This document shows, piece by piece, positions 9,714 to 20,841 of a stretch of 64,000 nt of DNA; the stretch's first letter is position 1; each line of letters begins with the position of its first letter. A program made the translations under genes and the position numbers. The notes under the pieces are model-generated. The model saw only the letters and a program-made list of their open reading frames with translations. It searched no databases and was not told the DNA's origin. Origin of the DNA: Oscarella lobularis (Eukaryota > Porifera > Homoscleromorpha > Homosclerophorida > Oscarellidae); the NCBI RefSeq assembly GCF_947507565.1, contig NC_089182.1:744001-808000 (forward strand), given 5' to 3'.

Positions 9714-11098
9714 ATGTCCAGGTCGAAAAGAAGCCGTAGCAATGATCTAAAACAAGTCGCAGGTACATCTCCCGCTCTCAAAAGTGGAGTACTGTACAAC
9801 TGAATTCCTCTCAGGCGCCGTCTTGCAAAATCCTCGTAGCGAGTATCGCTGCGTGCGACGATATCAGGGAAAAATCAAGGCGGTTATTCTCGACTGGGCG
9901 GGAACGGTGCTCGATTACGGCGTCTATAGCCCGGCTGTCGCCTTTCTCGAGGTTTTCCGACGTGAGGGCGTGCCCATTACCATGGAAGAGGCGAGAGGTC
10001 CCATGGGAATTCACAAGAAAGTTCACATACGAAAGATTGCGGGTCTGGAAGCGGTCAGACGACGGTGGGAAGAAAACTACGGACGAAATCCGAACGAAAG
10101 TGACATTGAACGAATGTTTGAAAATTTCGTCGTCGAGCAGGTAGAGATGAAATAAATCTCCGAGGGGAAAGTGTTCGACTTTTTATTTCTTTTCTTTTTC
10201 GAGTTGGCTTGTTTGAAGAAGTACACCGCGCTGATTCCCGGCGTCTTGGAAACAATCGATCATCTCCAGCGCGAAATGAACGTGAAGATCGGCTCCACGA
10301 CCGGATTCACCACGCCTATTCTCGAAATATTAAAAGAAGAAGCAACTCGAGCCGGATATGTACCAGATTGTTACGTGGCCGCAGATGAAGTCCCTCGGGT
10401 AAGAGAGGCTCCGAAAATAGATTAGGAGGAGGAAGAGGTGGGAGTAGTAGGAGGAAAGGAATTAGTAATCTGAGATAGGAAAGGTCTGTGACCACAAGAA
10501 ACGAGAAGGAGGGCGGCGGAGGAGGGCGGCGGAGGAGGAGGCTTGTTACGTACATTAGTAAACCGATATAGGAAAGATCCGTCATCACAAGAAATTAGGG
10601 GGGTATAGCTTGTTACGTATTTGGTGGAACAGAGTAGCAGTAAAAAGAAAGAGGATAGTGTACTACACTGTTTTTTTTTGACCCAACTCTTTTTATGGGG
10701 GGGGTGGCCAAGGCTCGACCTTATCCCTTTATGGTTTGGCTGAATTGCATTCGACTCGGCGTGAGCCCCATTCAAGCCGTCGTCAAAGTTGACGACACAG
10801 TCGACGGCGTGCGCGAGGGCACATCGGCCGGATGCTGGACCGTTGCCGTAGCGAAAACGGTGCGCACCGGGGATCCCTCTTATAAGAAAAAACAAAAGTA
10901 GTCTCACAGGGAAATTACATGGGGCTCAACGAAAGCGAAATAGCGGCTCTGGACGACGACGACTACGAACGAAAATTGAATCATTCGTACGACATTTTGT
11001 CGGACGCCGGCGCGCACTACGTGATCGACTCGATCGCCCAACTACCGCCCGTCGTCGACGACATCAATCGTCGTCTGGCGAGCGGAGAGGAACCGTGA
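9714..11098 (+). CDS. phnX: phosphonoacetaldehyde hydrolase (phosphonatase), HAD superfamily
   Basis: Cleaves phosphonoacetaldehyde to acetaldehyde and phosphate, the last step in degradation of 2-aminoethylphosphonate. Five exons: 9714-9762, 9815-10140, 10204-10398, 10713-10859, 10910-11098; phases agree, 301 aa. Motif 1 is [13 protein letters not shown] (nucleophile Asp, then Ala-Gly-Thr). The cap-domain segment [16 protein letters not shown] carries the Lys expected to form the Schiff base. STTGF follows as the motif-2 region, then [15 protein letters not shown] and [13 protein letters not shown] (acidic motif 4), and a C-terminal [10 protein letters not shown]. The gene is usually bacterial, but the four introns with GT-AG ends show it belongs to this genome. 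Starts 340 bp from CNPPD1 on the other strand. Confidence 0.93.
10440..10640. repeat. imperfect tandem duplication inside phnX intron 3
   Basis: Two copies of a roughly 93-bp unit. TTAGTAA...GATAGGAAAGGTC...CACAAGAAA at about 10460-10500 recurs as TTAGTAA...TATAGGAAAGATC...CACAAGAAA at about 10553-10595, and each copy is followed by cttgttacgta. Copy 1 additionally contains a GGCGGAGGA expansion. The duplication makes this intron (314 bp) far longer than its neighbours. Confidence 0.75.
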
Positions 11099-13893
11099 GG
11101 GGAAGGGGGGAAACGAGGGAGGGGGAGGGAGAGAAAAAAAAGACGCTGTGACGTACGACAGATTGTGCTGCTTCTGCTGCTGCTGCTGCTGTTTGCCTCC
11201 GCAGGGTGCTTGGGGATCGTCGTCAGATATGTCTGTGGCGCGTAAGCTGTGTCTGTCTTTTGTGGGGCTTGATAGTGTCGAACTTTTTCTGTCGCGTCGA
11301 CTATCGCCTAAAATTCGTCTCCTTTCGTTCAGAGGAAGCGAATTTGAGACGATAAAGGGAACTCCTGCTGTCTCGTCTCCATCTTGTCGCAAGAGAAGGT
11401 GTAGATGGGAGGGAGGTGGGAGAAGAGCGCGCCCTATTCGCAAGACAACCTTTAGTAGTCTCCTAGAGTACTCTCACGAGTATCGCACTTCGTTGTCGCA
11501 CGGGATTGGTCCATCGCCAGCGTAAGTCGATGCCACTCTGTTTGTCTGTGACGAAATGGCAAAAAATACACAGAGACACGCTTTGTCCTTATCGGACACT
11601 CCGATTCCCTTTCGGCGAGACGATCCAAAACATTCCATGGGCGCGCTTAACTTTTCTGTTAGTCAACATTTGATAAGATAGGAGGTTGGAGTTGCTCTAC
11701 GACTTGACCCTTCTTTATTGGTTCGTGCCCTGCGGCCGCACCGCGGTCAACACGGTAGCGTTACTGCAAACATTCCCACTTCTAGCGGCACTGTTTTGAG
11801 AACCACGCCATCCTGTCGTATGACCTTGGTGAGGGTGGGCGCACGCACGTAGGAAAATCAGCAAAGACGTCATCAGGGCGCTCTTGCGGCAGACGGTGCC
11901 GTCCGCAGCTGCACGCGGCCGCCGGACGGGTGGCGCATTTCCGCTCAAAATGTTACTCGCAGTAGTGGGGTTTTCTATGCTACGCACGGTAGGCGTCTAC
12001 GCAGCGTGAGGTGATACCCCACTCGCAAGGCCATGTTGGTTTTTGCGTCAAAGAAAACTTTGCGTTCTATAGTTGCAGTAGCACCGAGGCTCAACTGATT
12101 AGCCTCATATTCTTTCGTACTTTCAATTTGTGGCCGCGCGGCAAGTTGCGGCCAAATTCAAAGTTAGACGCAACGCGCTTGGCTACACTGCATGGGCGCG
12201 CGGTTTTGCGTATGCCGCGGCATCAATTGAATATCGGCTGTTTTGTTGGTCTAGTGATGGATCCCGGTACTGTTTGTCCAGCAAACCCCATTAGTTGATG
12301 AGAGCTCGATTAGGAGCATATAGGGTGTGTCCGAAAACTAGTACGGTTTCGTTCCACTTTCCGACTGCCATGGTTACTCGGTTGGGCGGCGTTTTGCGCG
12401 CGCACGCGAGCCGGCGAACCGTCCAATCAACGGCGTCGTCGCGACGCTCGCTTAAACGTCGTCTTATTAGTTGACGCTCGTCGCGTGTCGAACAGCCTAA
12501 CTTCTAGGAATTATATGCGTGTTTATTGGTAAACGGGAACAATTTAAGTGGCTGCACGTGCGAAACGCGTCCGACTCTTCCGCGAGCCGGTTTGCGACTG
12601 TTTGGATAGAATCACCAAACCGCCCCATCTCATATTATTGCACCAAACACAAGCACGAGCGGCGGCCAGTTGCAGTTCACACGAGTCCCGGCCCTTTTCG
12701 CGTAGATACGCGTCTCTACTCGATTATTTGTTGATGCAATTAGCACCTCACTTCCGCTCTCTGCCCACTGGTAAATAGCGCATTCATTACTCGGTACGCT
12801 TTACTTGCCACTGTCCTTCTTAGCAGATCGGATCGTTTCCTCGAGCTCTCGAAAAAGCCCCCCAAGTGACTCGCTCGATCCTATCTATCTATAGTAGGTA
12901 AGCGATCGATGATAGGCTGTATGTGCGCGCGCGTACTGTACGCGCGTGACATTCCTCTAGCGCGATCGCGATCACGGCCCTCCGACAATCCCCCCCGACG
13001 TTTATCCGTCGCTTGACCTCCCTTTTAGCGTTCTCTCGCCGGATATCGATTAGAAATGGACAACTCATTTGGTTTATTCCTCTCGACTATAGGTTATGAA
13101 TTGGAAAAACGTCTCCTCGTGTATCGCAGCAACGGCGCTAATCTTTCTCGTCGGTCTTAGGTACAAAGGGGAACTAGTACTCCGTAGACTTTTCGCGTAG
13201 GCACGTAAATCGACCGTGACTCGGGTCCGCGTCCCTTGGGATTTTGCCCACGCATGTGCGTCGCGGCTCAATCTTGTGACAGATCGCCTTCGAATACGCG
13301 GGAAAAAACCGGGGTGTTGTCGCGCGCGCAAACCCCGACAGACTTCGGGGTCGAATGCGACCGAGTGAGGGGGTCCTCGTGTCCCCTGCCGCGTATCGGG
13401 TGTTCGATGGCGCGCCGAGGCAGCGATCGCATTCGGATAGAGTGTGCATCACCTTAGCAGCAGGCAACGACGAATTCTAACTAGCCATCGAGCCGCTAGA
13501 CAATCAAATTTGAGATGGGGCCGTTTGACAGCGCTGGGCGCAAGTTGCACTCTATCCGGAATCGATTATCATGCTTTACGCGCCGCGTTTCAACCATCGA
13601 CTTATTGCGTTACGATAGATAGAGGCGCGGCTTTGAGAACCTCTCGCGCGCGCGCTCGCGCAATATCCTCGGGGGCTGTTTTTTTGGCGGCCTTTCTTCG
13701 CGTACGAAAATCGAATCGACAAGTCCCGAAAAAAAGACAGCGCCGCCGCCGGTCGCTTACGAGGCTCTAGAGGGGCGGTACACGCGTCCTTTTCGCGGCA
13801 CGATCGGCATTAAAATTTTAGATTGCGCGCAGGGCGATAACGAGACTCGGGGGGCCCTCCCTGACTATTTTCTTTATCCTTAGTGCGGTGCTA
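11099..13893. other. gene-poor 2.8 kb upstream of the second Wnt
   Basis: No exon with convincing homology found on either strand. Contains a CTG-type run near 11160-11195, a CTAT run near 12885-12899 and long CG-rich palindromic stretches (cgcgcg) around 12930-13680. Probably holds the promoter, 5' UTR and possibly the signal-peptide exon of the Wnt gene that starts downstream. Confidence 0.5.
11161..11196. repeat. CTG trinucleotide run
   Basis: tgctgcttctgctgctgctg is repeated directly; simple-sequence repeat in non-coding DNA. Confidence 0.8.
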
Positions 13894-15491
13894 ATGAATA
13901 AAACGAAAGGCGTCAGCGACGCCGAGCGTTTCGACGACAATAACTTCGTTCGCGATCGAGAAATCGCTTTCGAAAAGAAAGAAGTAGAGCGCGCGCGTCG
14001 CGCCGTCGATCCAGTTCCGTCGTGCAAAGGATCCCAATGCACGGTCGAAGAGCCAACCGAATCGAGCGGCGAAGACGCGACGACGACCGAGAAGCCGGCG
14101 AGTCACGCCGACGACGTCGCGCTCGCGCGGAATACGAAAAAGCGACATGATGTCATTCCTTTGGAATTCTACGCCTACAATCTGCCCGAACCGCTTCGAC
14201 GCGACGGCAACGATTCGCGTTCGCTCGCCGAATCGATTCTGATCGTCAATCGATCGAAGGATTCGAACGTGAACGTTTTTCGGCTAATGCGATTCGACTT
14301 GAGCGACGCGCTCGCGCGCGAAGCGGCGGCCATGTGCGAGAATTTGCCGTTGAAGGGGCGCGCCCAGATGGACGTGTGTCGACACTATCCGACGGCGATG
14401 CCCGCCATCGTTCGCGGCGTTCAACTCGCTATCAATCAGACGAAAATTGATTTGCAAAAGCGGAAGTGGGACGGAAGTTCGTTGACTAATCCGAAATTCG
14501 GACAGAATCTACTCAAGAAAGGTGAGACATTTTTTGATTATGAAAGTCGTTTTTTTGAGAATTTTTTGGACTTTTTAGCTTGTAAGGAAACGGCTTTTTC
14601 CCATGCTGTTGTATCTGCCGGCATTGCCTACTCCGTCACCGAATCCTGCTATCAGGGGGAAATACGCAATTGTCAGTGCGACAATAGTCTTAAAAGGGGT
14701 CCCTGGGACGGGTGCAGTGCGGACGTCAAATTCGGTGTGAAAATTTCCGGCCAGCTGATGGACGGCGCCGAGACGAGTCACTCCCTTCACTCGGAAATCA
14801 ATATCCATAACAACCGAGTTGGCAGACTGGTGAGTTCTAATTCCTCTTTTCGATGGTTGCCTCCGGGTCCAAAATCAGTGAGAATCTAATTGCTCGTTTG
14901 CCGCGCACTCCCTTCGTTTCTAAGGCTTATGTGATTGCTACCCTGTTACGCTATTACACTGTACTATTGCGCGTAGGGCTTACTTTCTAATACAGATTGA
15001 TTAGTCCTTTGTCTTTTTATTGTTAGGCCGTCGAGAGGTCGCGCGAGGAGAAGTGCTATTGCCACGGCATGTCCGGCGCGTGCACGATCATGACCTGTTT
15101 CATGCAATTGCCGCCGTTCTCGCGAATAACGAAAAATCTCGTCGAAGCGTACAATCGTCCAGTTAAGACGGCGTCGAACGACGTCGGCCGGCCGATGCGT
15201 CCGAGCGAGTGGAAACTCAATAATCAGGCGAAAGAGGATCAGCTCGTCTATTTGTCGCCGTCGCCGAATTTCTGTCGCAAGTCGGTTCGAGAGGGATCCG
15301 TCGGCACGAAAGGTCGCTTGTGCGAACTCGGGCACGGGCACGAGGGAAGCTGTCGCACGCTCTGCTGCGGGCGAGGATCAAAGGTGCAGCAGAAGGTGAA
15401 TTTGCGGAAATGTCACTGCAGTTTTCAGTTCTGCTGCAGCGTCCGCTGTAAGACTTGTAAGGATACCGAGCTATATCACGTTTGTCGTTGA
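13894..15491 (+). CDS. Wnt family ligand with long acidic N-terminal extension
   Basis: Secreted Wnt ligand. Exons 13894-14521, 14579-14829, 15027-15491 (447 aa from the first in-frame ATG). The first intron (57 bp) has no stop and is a multiple of three, so the ORF reads through it; splicing restores NLLKKACKETAFSHAV. Core motifs: CENLP, CRHYP, IAYSVTESC, CQCDNS, GCSADVKFG, NIHNNRVGRL, CYCHGMSGAC (acylated Ser kept), ELGHGHEGSCRTLCCGRG, and the terminal CKTCKDTELYHVCR. The frame stays open upstream of the ATG and encodes LTIFFILSAVLM, a signal-peptide-like core, so the true start probably lies in an upstream exon spliced at about 13832 (gcgcgcag). About 150 acidic, low-complexity residues precede the Wnt domain. 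Both cysteines of the IQEC...WNC disulfide are absent (INQT...WDG). Confidence 0.92.
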
Positions 15492-15942
15492 TGTCGACGA
15501 CTGACTGTACAAACGAACGAACGAACGCAACGACGGACTTTCTATTACACTATTCACTGACAAAGGGGGAAGGAGGGGGCGAGGAGGAGAACGTTCTATT
15601 TTGGTCTTGGCCTTAAAAGGAGAGATGGAACTGAAGAGTTTTAGTCTAATTAGCTCTATAAATTAAATGAACGAGATAACGACTTCATATATGTATAATC
15701 TAGCAATGATATTTTTCTCATCTGAAAATTTGACGTATTCCTAATTGAAATAGAAAGCGTGTGAAACACGTTGTTGCACAGGACTCCGTCTCTCTCTCTC
15801 AGGACCTGCTATAGAGAATTGAGCCACTGCACCTCTCGTGTTATTTCACAGTAATACAGTATAGTAACTGCGATACACTGCGATACACCTCTGCGACAGT
15901 CTGCGATACTTGCGATGCACACCCTGCGCGCGCTATTGTAAA
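15492..15942. other. intergenic, Wnt to SNM1A
   Basis: Starts with an acgaacgaacga run just after the Wnt stop. AT-rich 3' UTR-like sequence follows, then ctctctctct and several gcgatac repeats just before the next ATG. No gene seen. Confidence 0.6.
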
Positions 15943-17926
15943 ATGGAATCTGACATTTGGAACTACAAACCATTGCGCCGCACGAAACGACATCCAAATC
16001 CGATCGTTCAGCACGCAGAAAAGACCGAAAATGTGTCCTTAGCGGCGTCTCTCTCCCAATCACGGCAAGGAGTCAAGCGAAGCTCGTCGAAGCAAGTCGA
16101 ATCGGCTCCAAAACGCCTAAAACCAGACCGTTGCGAGAATTCAGACCAAAATCAGCTATCGATAGACACTCCAGTATTGGCGAAGAGCCAAGACAACGCG
16201 ACCCTGCCACCGATTCCGAGCCAAATATCGTTAGAATGTCTAGATAGCGTCTCAATCGACGAAGGAGCGGAATTCGAAATGGAACTCGCGTCTGCTCCAC
16301 CGAAAAGTCCTCCCTGTCGCCTTCAACGATCGTTTTCGGTAGAGCCGAACCTCAGGCAGTCGTCCCTATTCAATTTTTATCAGCCTAAAAGTGGAATCCC
16401 AAAGCGAGATAGAACGTCCAAAGTAAAGCCCAAACCGTCTGATCTCTCGAAGGATGGGCAATCGCCTTCCTTCTCTTATCCGCGCGCGCTGATGAAGACA
16501 AAGAGTTTGCCTGCCAATTCCTCCGCTAGAGTTTACAAGTGTCCATTATACAAACGAATACCAGGTAGTCAACGTTTTCGTCGTCTCAAAAAAAAACGTA
16601 TCTTTTGTATTTAGGAACTGATATGACGGTCGATGCTTTTTCCTACGGTTCGATCGACGGCTGCTCTTCTTACTTTCTGACTCACTTCCATTCTGACCAT
16701 TACACCGGTTTGGGAAGGCATTTTAAGCATCCTATTTACTGCAGCAAAATTACCGCCAATCTCGTTAAAAAGAGACTTGGCGTCAATCAACGATTCGTCG
16801 TCCCTTTGCCAATGAGAACGCCCGTTACTCTTAGAGGCGTCGAAGTGACCCTACTTGACGCCAACCAGTAAGACAACAATCCTTAAGAACTCCAACAGTC
16901 CTTATTCGTTGTATTTATATAATTAGCTGTCCTGGCTCGGTAATGTTTCTCTTTGTACTCCCAGATGGTCAAGTTATTCTACACACTGGTATTTGTATAC
17001 TAGAGTAGATAAGTACTTTGGAGTTGATTTTCGCTTTGAAGGGGATTTTCGAGCGTCCGCTGATATGGAAACGTATCCAGAATTGCGAGGAAATTGCATA
17101 GACGTTCTCTATCTCGATACGACGTAATGCCTGCATAGGATCGGAGCTATTGGGAGTTTTTTTTCTTTTTAGTTACATGAATCCGCGCTATTGCTTTCCC
17201 AAGCAATGCGACGTGATTCGATACGTTGTGCGTATTGCGAGCGAAGCTGTGCGCAAGGAGCCGAAGACTCTCATTGTCTGCGGAACGTATAGCATAGGCA
17301 AAGAGCGGGTGTTTCTAGGCACGAAAATCGGGTTTAGATGTGACGGCTCTATTTACTAAGTGATCTCTTTTTTTTCTTTTTAGCTCTGGCTAAGGCGCTG
17401 GGGTTTAAGATTGGCCTTGCCAAGGAGAAGATGGCTCTTTTGTCGTGCCTAGAGGATCCAGAAATGAATTCCATTGCGAGTCATGATTTTTTGTCTTGTC
17501 AAATTCATGTACTTCCTATGGGACATCTGTCTCTGAAGGTGCGTGCATTGGCGAGCGTTCTCCTTCGGATTAGCTAGCTATGTACTGTACAGAAGCTGGA
17601 TATGCATCTGTCCGAGTACAAGTCGAAATTTAATTCGCTGTTGGCATTCAAGCCGACAGGATGGACGTACAGCAGCAGAGCGAAGAATCTCCGAGACATC
17701 AAGCCCTCGACAAAGCGCGGAGTTACGATTTACGGTGAAATCATCTAAAGCGACCTTCTTTGCAAGAGATTATATTCGCGATTCAGGTGTTCCTTACAGT
17801 GAACACAGTAGCTACGACGAATTGCGCCAATTCGTTCGTTTTCTGCGACCGGGACGAATAGTTCCGACTGTAAACGTAAAGTCGACGAACGAAATGCAGA
17901 AAACGTTCAGGGAGTGGCTGACGTAG
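15943..17926 (+). CDS. DCLRE1A: SNM1A-like DNA cross-link repair 5' exonuclease
   Basis: Metallo-beta-lactamase/beta-CASP nuclease that digests past interstrand cross-links in the nucleus. Exons 15943-16564, 16615-16867, 16927-16988, 17042-17123, 17173-17318, 17384-17538, 17593-17734, 17787-17926; phases agree, 533 aa. The N-terminal 200 residues are basic/Ser-rich and disordered, with SLFNFYQPK, a possible PCNA-like box; no UBZ finger is visible. Catalytic part: [20 protein letters not shown] then HSDHYTGL (motif 2), [13 protein letters not shown] (motif 3), HTGDFRA and YLDTTYMNP (motif 4), [20 protein letters not shown], and [16 protein letters not shown] (beta-CASP C-terminus). One intron appears to use a GC donor (17319). 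An AATAAA lies about 30 bp after the stop. Confidence 0.94.
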
Positions 17927-18062
17927 CGTCGTCCACTCCAACATTTTATTTGATCAAATAAAGTAGTTTTAGTGCAAAAGAGAAACAAAGAATCTTCGTG
18001 CTGTTTTGTTCGTGGTAAGGCAGAAATTGCTTGTGCATCTCTATTCAATTCCGAACCGCAGA

Positions 18063-19557
18063 TTATGTGCTCGCGCCACTTTCGCCACTGGACGAGTCGG
18101 TCGAAGCCGAACCGAGTAAGGATTCGTCGGTTGTTGAATCTTTTATTGAATCGATTGAGGTAATCGTCGAAAGTGGGGCTTTCATAGTTGGAATCTGAGT
18201 GGTGAACGCTGGAATTGTAGGCACGTGCAGATCGTGCTCGAGCTCGTCTTTCAACCACCGGAGAATAACGTTTTGATAAAGTCGAGTAAAGAGCAACTGA
18301 TCTCCGATTCTCGTCTTAAAAATGCCTTGTACCGTCCAAGCAGAACCGTCCCTCTGTTCGGCGACGAGCGAGGAACCGTTCAGATGAGCCGCCGTCGGAA
18401 TATTCGTCTCGTCCTCGTAAAGCGAACAAGAGAGAAGTCCTACGGTCGTCGAAGAGCACGTCACTCTCTTTGACACCGGCTTGTCGTCTGGCGAGTGATA
18501 AACGATAAGCCGACCTTTCTTAATTTTCGTCGTCTTGTCGAACAGGCAAATCGGCTTCAAATGCTTGAAGCAGACGTCCGAGTGCATGCGAAGAAGAGCG
18601 ACGTCGAACCTCGATTTGTCTTCGTATTTCTTGTGGATTTCGACGCTGTGAACTTGTCGTCCGCTGATCTCGACTTGGCTATGGCCGCGCAAGCAGCTCG
18701 CTGATGTGACGAACTTGTCGCAGTCAGTGACCATGATGGCATTGCACAGGTGCTCGTTTGTCGCCGAAAGACGAACTATCGTCTGCCACGGAGGATTCTT
18801 CTCGTCAATTTGCGGTTCGTCGTCCGTACAGCGAGCACATTTGCATGGATCGTGATCCAAGTTGCTAGAATCTGTTGAACCAATTGGTTGACGGTAAGAG
18901 ATTCTATACTGTACTGCCAAAATGGATCTATTGGATGTTATAATAGATTCGTTTGTGCAGTACAGTGAAGTCAGGTTTCCTTTTTTTGTAAAACGGTCAC
19001 CTAATCTTCATTTGTCTTTGGGACCCGTAAAGATTAGGCTGTCGTTATTTAATGAACTTACCACCCAAGCAGTCGCCTCGAGTCAGATTGAGCAGGGCTA
19101 GAAGCTCGGACTCCAAGAAAACATCCCCCTTGTTTTAAAAAAAAGGATTATCACAGGATATGACATCATGCACTTTCACCTGGTGCGCTACGACACCGTG
19201 GGGCAGAACGCCGTAAGGCGCATCTTTACCGCCTAGCAGTAGCATGTACGGCCCCGTACTATTGATCTGCGTGCATCTCGCTTCAGAATTAATGCCCGTG
19301 ACTCTGATTGTCGTTGTATTCATCGGAAAGTCGAGCCCGTGTATAGATAAAATGCACGTAGGAATAAGATCGACGACTTGACCGTACGCCGACGGGCGAT
19401 CGTGGATTGGTTCGACCGGTTCGGCTACAACGATTAGAGACGACGCATTGACCAAGGCGCTTAGATTGTAAGAAGGGGTAAATGGGCAGTCGGAGGCGGA
19501 GAAGCTCAATTCGCAAAGCGCGAGAAAGAAAAGAATCAGCGAAAGGCGAGGGCTCAT
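18063..19557 (-). CDS. secreted chymotrypsin-fold pseudoprotease with N-terminal Cys-rich domain
   Basis: Exons 19557-19180, 19128-19062, 18871-18063 join in phase (0, then 1) to about 417 aa. Residues 1-20 are a clear signal peptide (LSLILFFLALCELSFSAS). Residues about 22-150 form a compact domain with four to five Cys (CPFTPSYNLSALVN, VVAHQGDVFLESELL, GDCLGG), loosely like an NTR/TIMP OB-fold but not firmly assigned. The C-terminal part looks like a trypsin-family domain: PWQTIVRL, then FVTSASC where TAAHC is expected (His replaced by Ser), FDVALLRM (Asp kept), FKHLKPICL, and NGSSLVAEQ where GDSGGP is expected, so it is probably catalytically dead. The extreme C-terminus is Ser/Thr-rich. 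Two further exons could exist. Confidence 0.72.
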
Positions 19558-19700
19558 TGTTGTCGCGCGCGATATAGTCTGATGATACAGTGTTAGTTCT
19601 CTCCGCGCGCATGCGAACGTGTTAACACCGGAAATGACTCAAAATTAATCCCACACTTACATCACGATTGTGACGTCACAGTAATTACTTATTTGAACTT

Positions 19701-20033
19701 ATGGATTATCCCTACTCGACGAGCGGCACGCCTTGGTCGTATCTCGTGCAAGATCGCGCCGACGCGTTTGCTCTTCTACTCCGTCGCTGTTCGATAATGA
19801 ATGTTCTTAACAAGGGAGGCGTCGCCGCTATTCACGTTGCCGCCGAGACGGGAGACGTCGACTTGTGTCAAAATCTTCTTAGAAACGATGCAGATCCGAG
19901 CATCGAGACCCAATGGGGACAGACGCCGATGGATCTGGCGCGAATGCGCGGTCACCAAGAAGTCGAGAAGCTGCTCCAGTCTGCTGGCGGAAAATGCAAA
20001 ATAAGTATAGGCGTCGATTATAGAGGCAGTTGA
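19701..20033 (+). CDS. small ankyrin-repeat protein
   Basis: Single ORF of 110 aa from ATG 19701. It contains two recognisable ankyrin repeats: GGVAAIHVAAETGDVDLCQN and WGQTPMDLARMRGHQEVEKL. It could be a complete small protein or the last exon of a gene whose other exons I cannot place. Starts 143 bp from the divergent pseudoprotease gene. No function can be inferred beyond protein-protein interaction. Confidence 0.6.
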   Translation: MDYPYSTSGTPWSYLVQDRADAFALLLRRCSIMNVLNKGGVAAIHVAAETGDVDLCQNLLRNDADPSIETQWGQTPMDLARMRGHQEVEKLLQSAGGKCKISIGVDYRGS

Positions 20034-20291
20034 ATTAAACATTTATATGCAGAGAAAAAAGGAAGCTTGTGTCGCAGTGCCAAACGAAACAAATTCCGTC
20101 TTCTCTACTCCAAACTTATACGCGAAAACAAGTCGGCTTTCTTCGTAACCTTCTTCATCAAAGCAAGACTCGGCTACCTGTAAGTACATTGAAACTACGG
20201 ATATAATAAAAATAGACTTATATATCATATCTAAATCTAAACACCAAGTCCACGGACAGTGGATTTCCGTGAGCTAAAAAAGGCCGTTACA

Positions 20292-20795
20292 ATGATGCCT
20301 TACAGTACACTGCATATCGTTTTGTATGCACGATGGGCGCCAACGTACTGCAAGATTTCAATGACCGAAACTTTTTTACAATTTCGCTCTCTTAGATTGG
20401 TAAACGAACTTCAACGGGCCGTCGGTGCTCGTCTCTATATGTACGTAAGCCAGCTGTTGGCCTGCGGGGTTCCTCTCAATCTCGCCGGCTCGGACGGTCA
20501 AACGGCATTACACCACGCCGCTCGTCACGGTCACGTCGACGTCTTTCGACTCTTATTGGATCATTCGACAATCGCCGACGTTAATCGGTCGGATCGTCGC
20601 GGTAACACGTCGCTGCACGTCGCCGCCATCTACGGAAAGGCGGACGTCATACAGATGCTGATCGACTGGGGAGCCGACGCGTCTCGTACGAACGAAGACG
20701 GACGATTGGCCGTCGAGCTTGCCATGGCGATGGGACACGAAAAAACGGCGACGTTATGCAAAATAGCGCTTTTGTTTAGAGAAACCGCCGTATAA
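20292..20795 (+). CDS. ankyrin-repeat protein, three repeats
   Basis: Open from 20259; first ATG 20292. Ankyrin repeats: VSQLLACGVPLNLAGSDGQT, ALHHAARHGHVDVFRLLLDH and TSLHVAAIYGKADVIQMLID with GADASRTNEDGRLAVELA. The repeats begin only after a possible splice acceptor (tctcttag) near 20394, so the first 35 codons may be intronic and the gene may be linked to the ankyrin ORF at 19701-20033. Ends ETAV, a form that can bind class I PDZ domains (inference). Adjacent to the preceding ankyrin ORF in the same orientation. Confidence 0.55.
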   Translation: MMPYSTLHIVLYARWAPTYCKISMTETFLQFRSLRLVNELQRAVGARLYMYVSQLLACGVPLNLAGSDGQTALHHAARHGHVDVFRLLLDHSTIADVNRSDRRGNTSLHVAAIYGKADVIQMLIDWGADASRTNEDGRLAVELAMAMGHEKTATLCKIALLFRETAV

Positions 20796-20841
20796 AGGAG
20801 ATCAACAAAACGATAAAAGTATTCAGTAGGGCACCTGGAGG

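Noticed and set aside
9714-11098. phnX as bacterial contamination
   Set aside because: Four in-phase spliceosomal introns and close packing with animal genes show it is part of this genome.
12300-12500. Possible transposon end around gtgtgtccgaaaactagtac
   Set aside because: No inverted or direct partner copy found by eye and no transposase-like ORF nearby.
20043-20228. 61-codon minus-strand ORF with hydrophobic start
   Set aside because: An acceptor-like site splits the hydrophobic part from the rest and no further exon or homology supports it.
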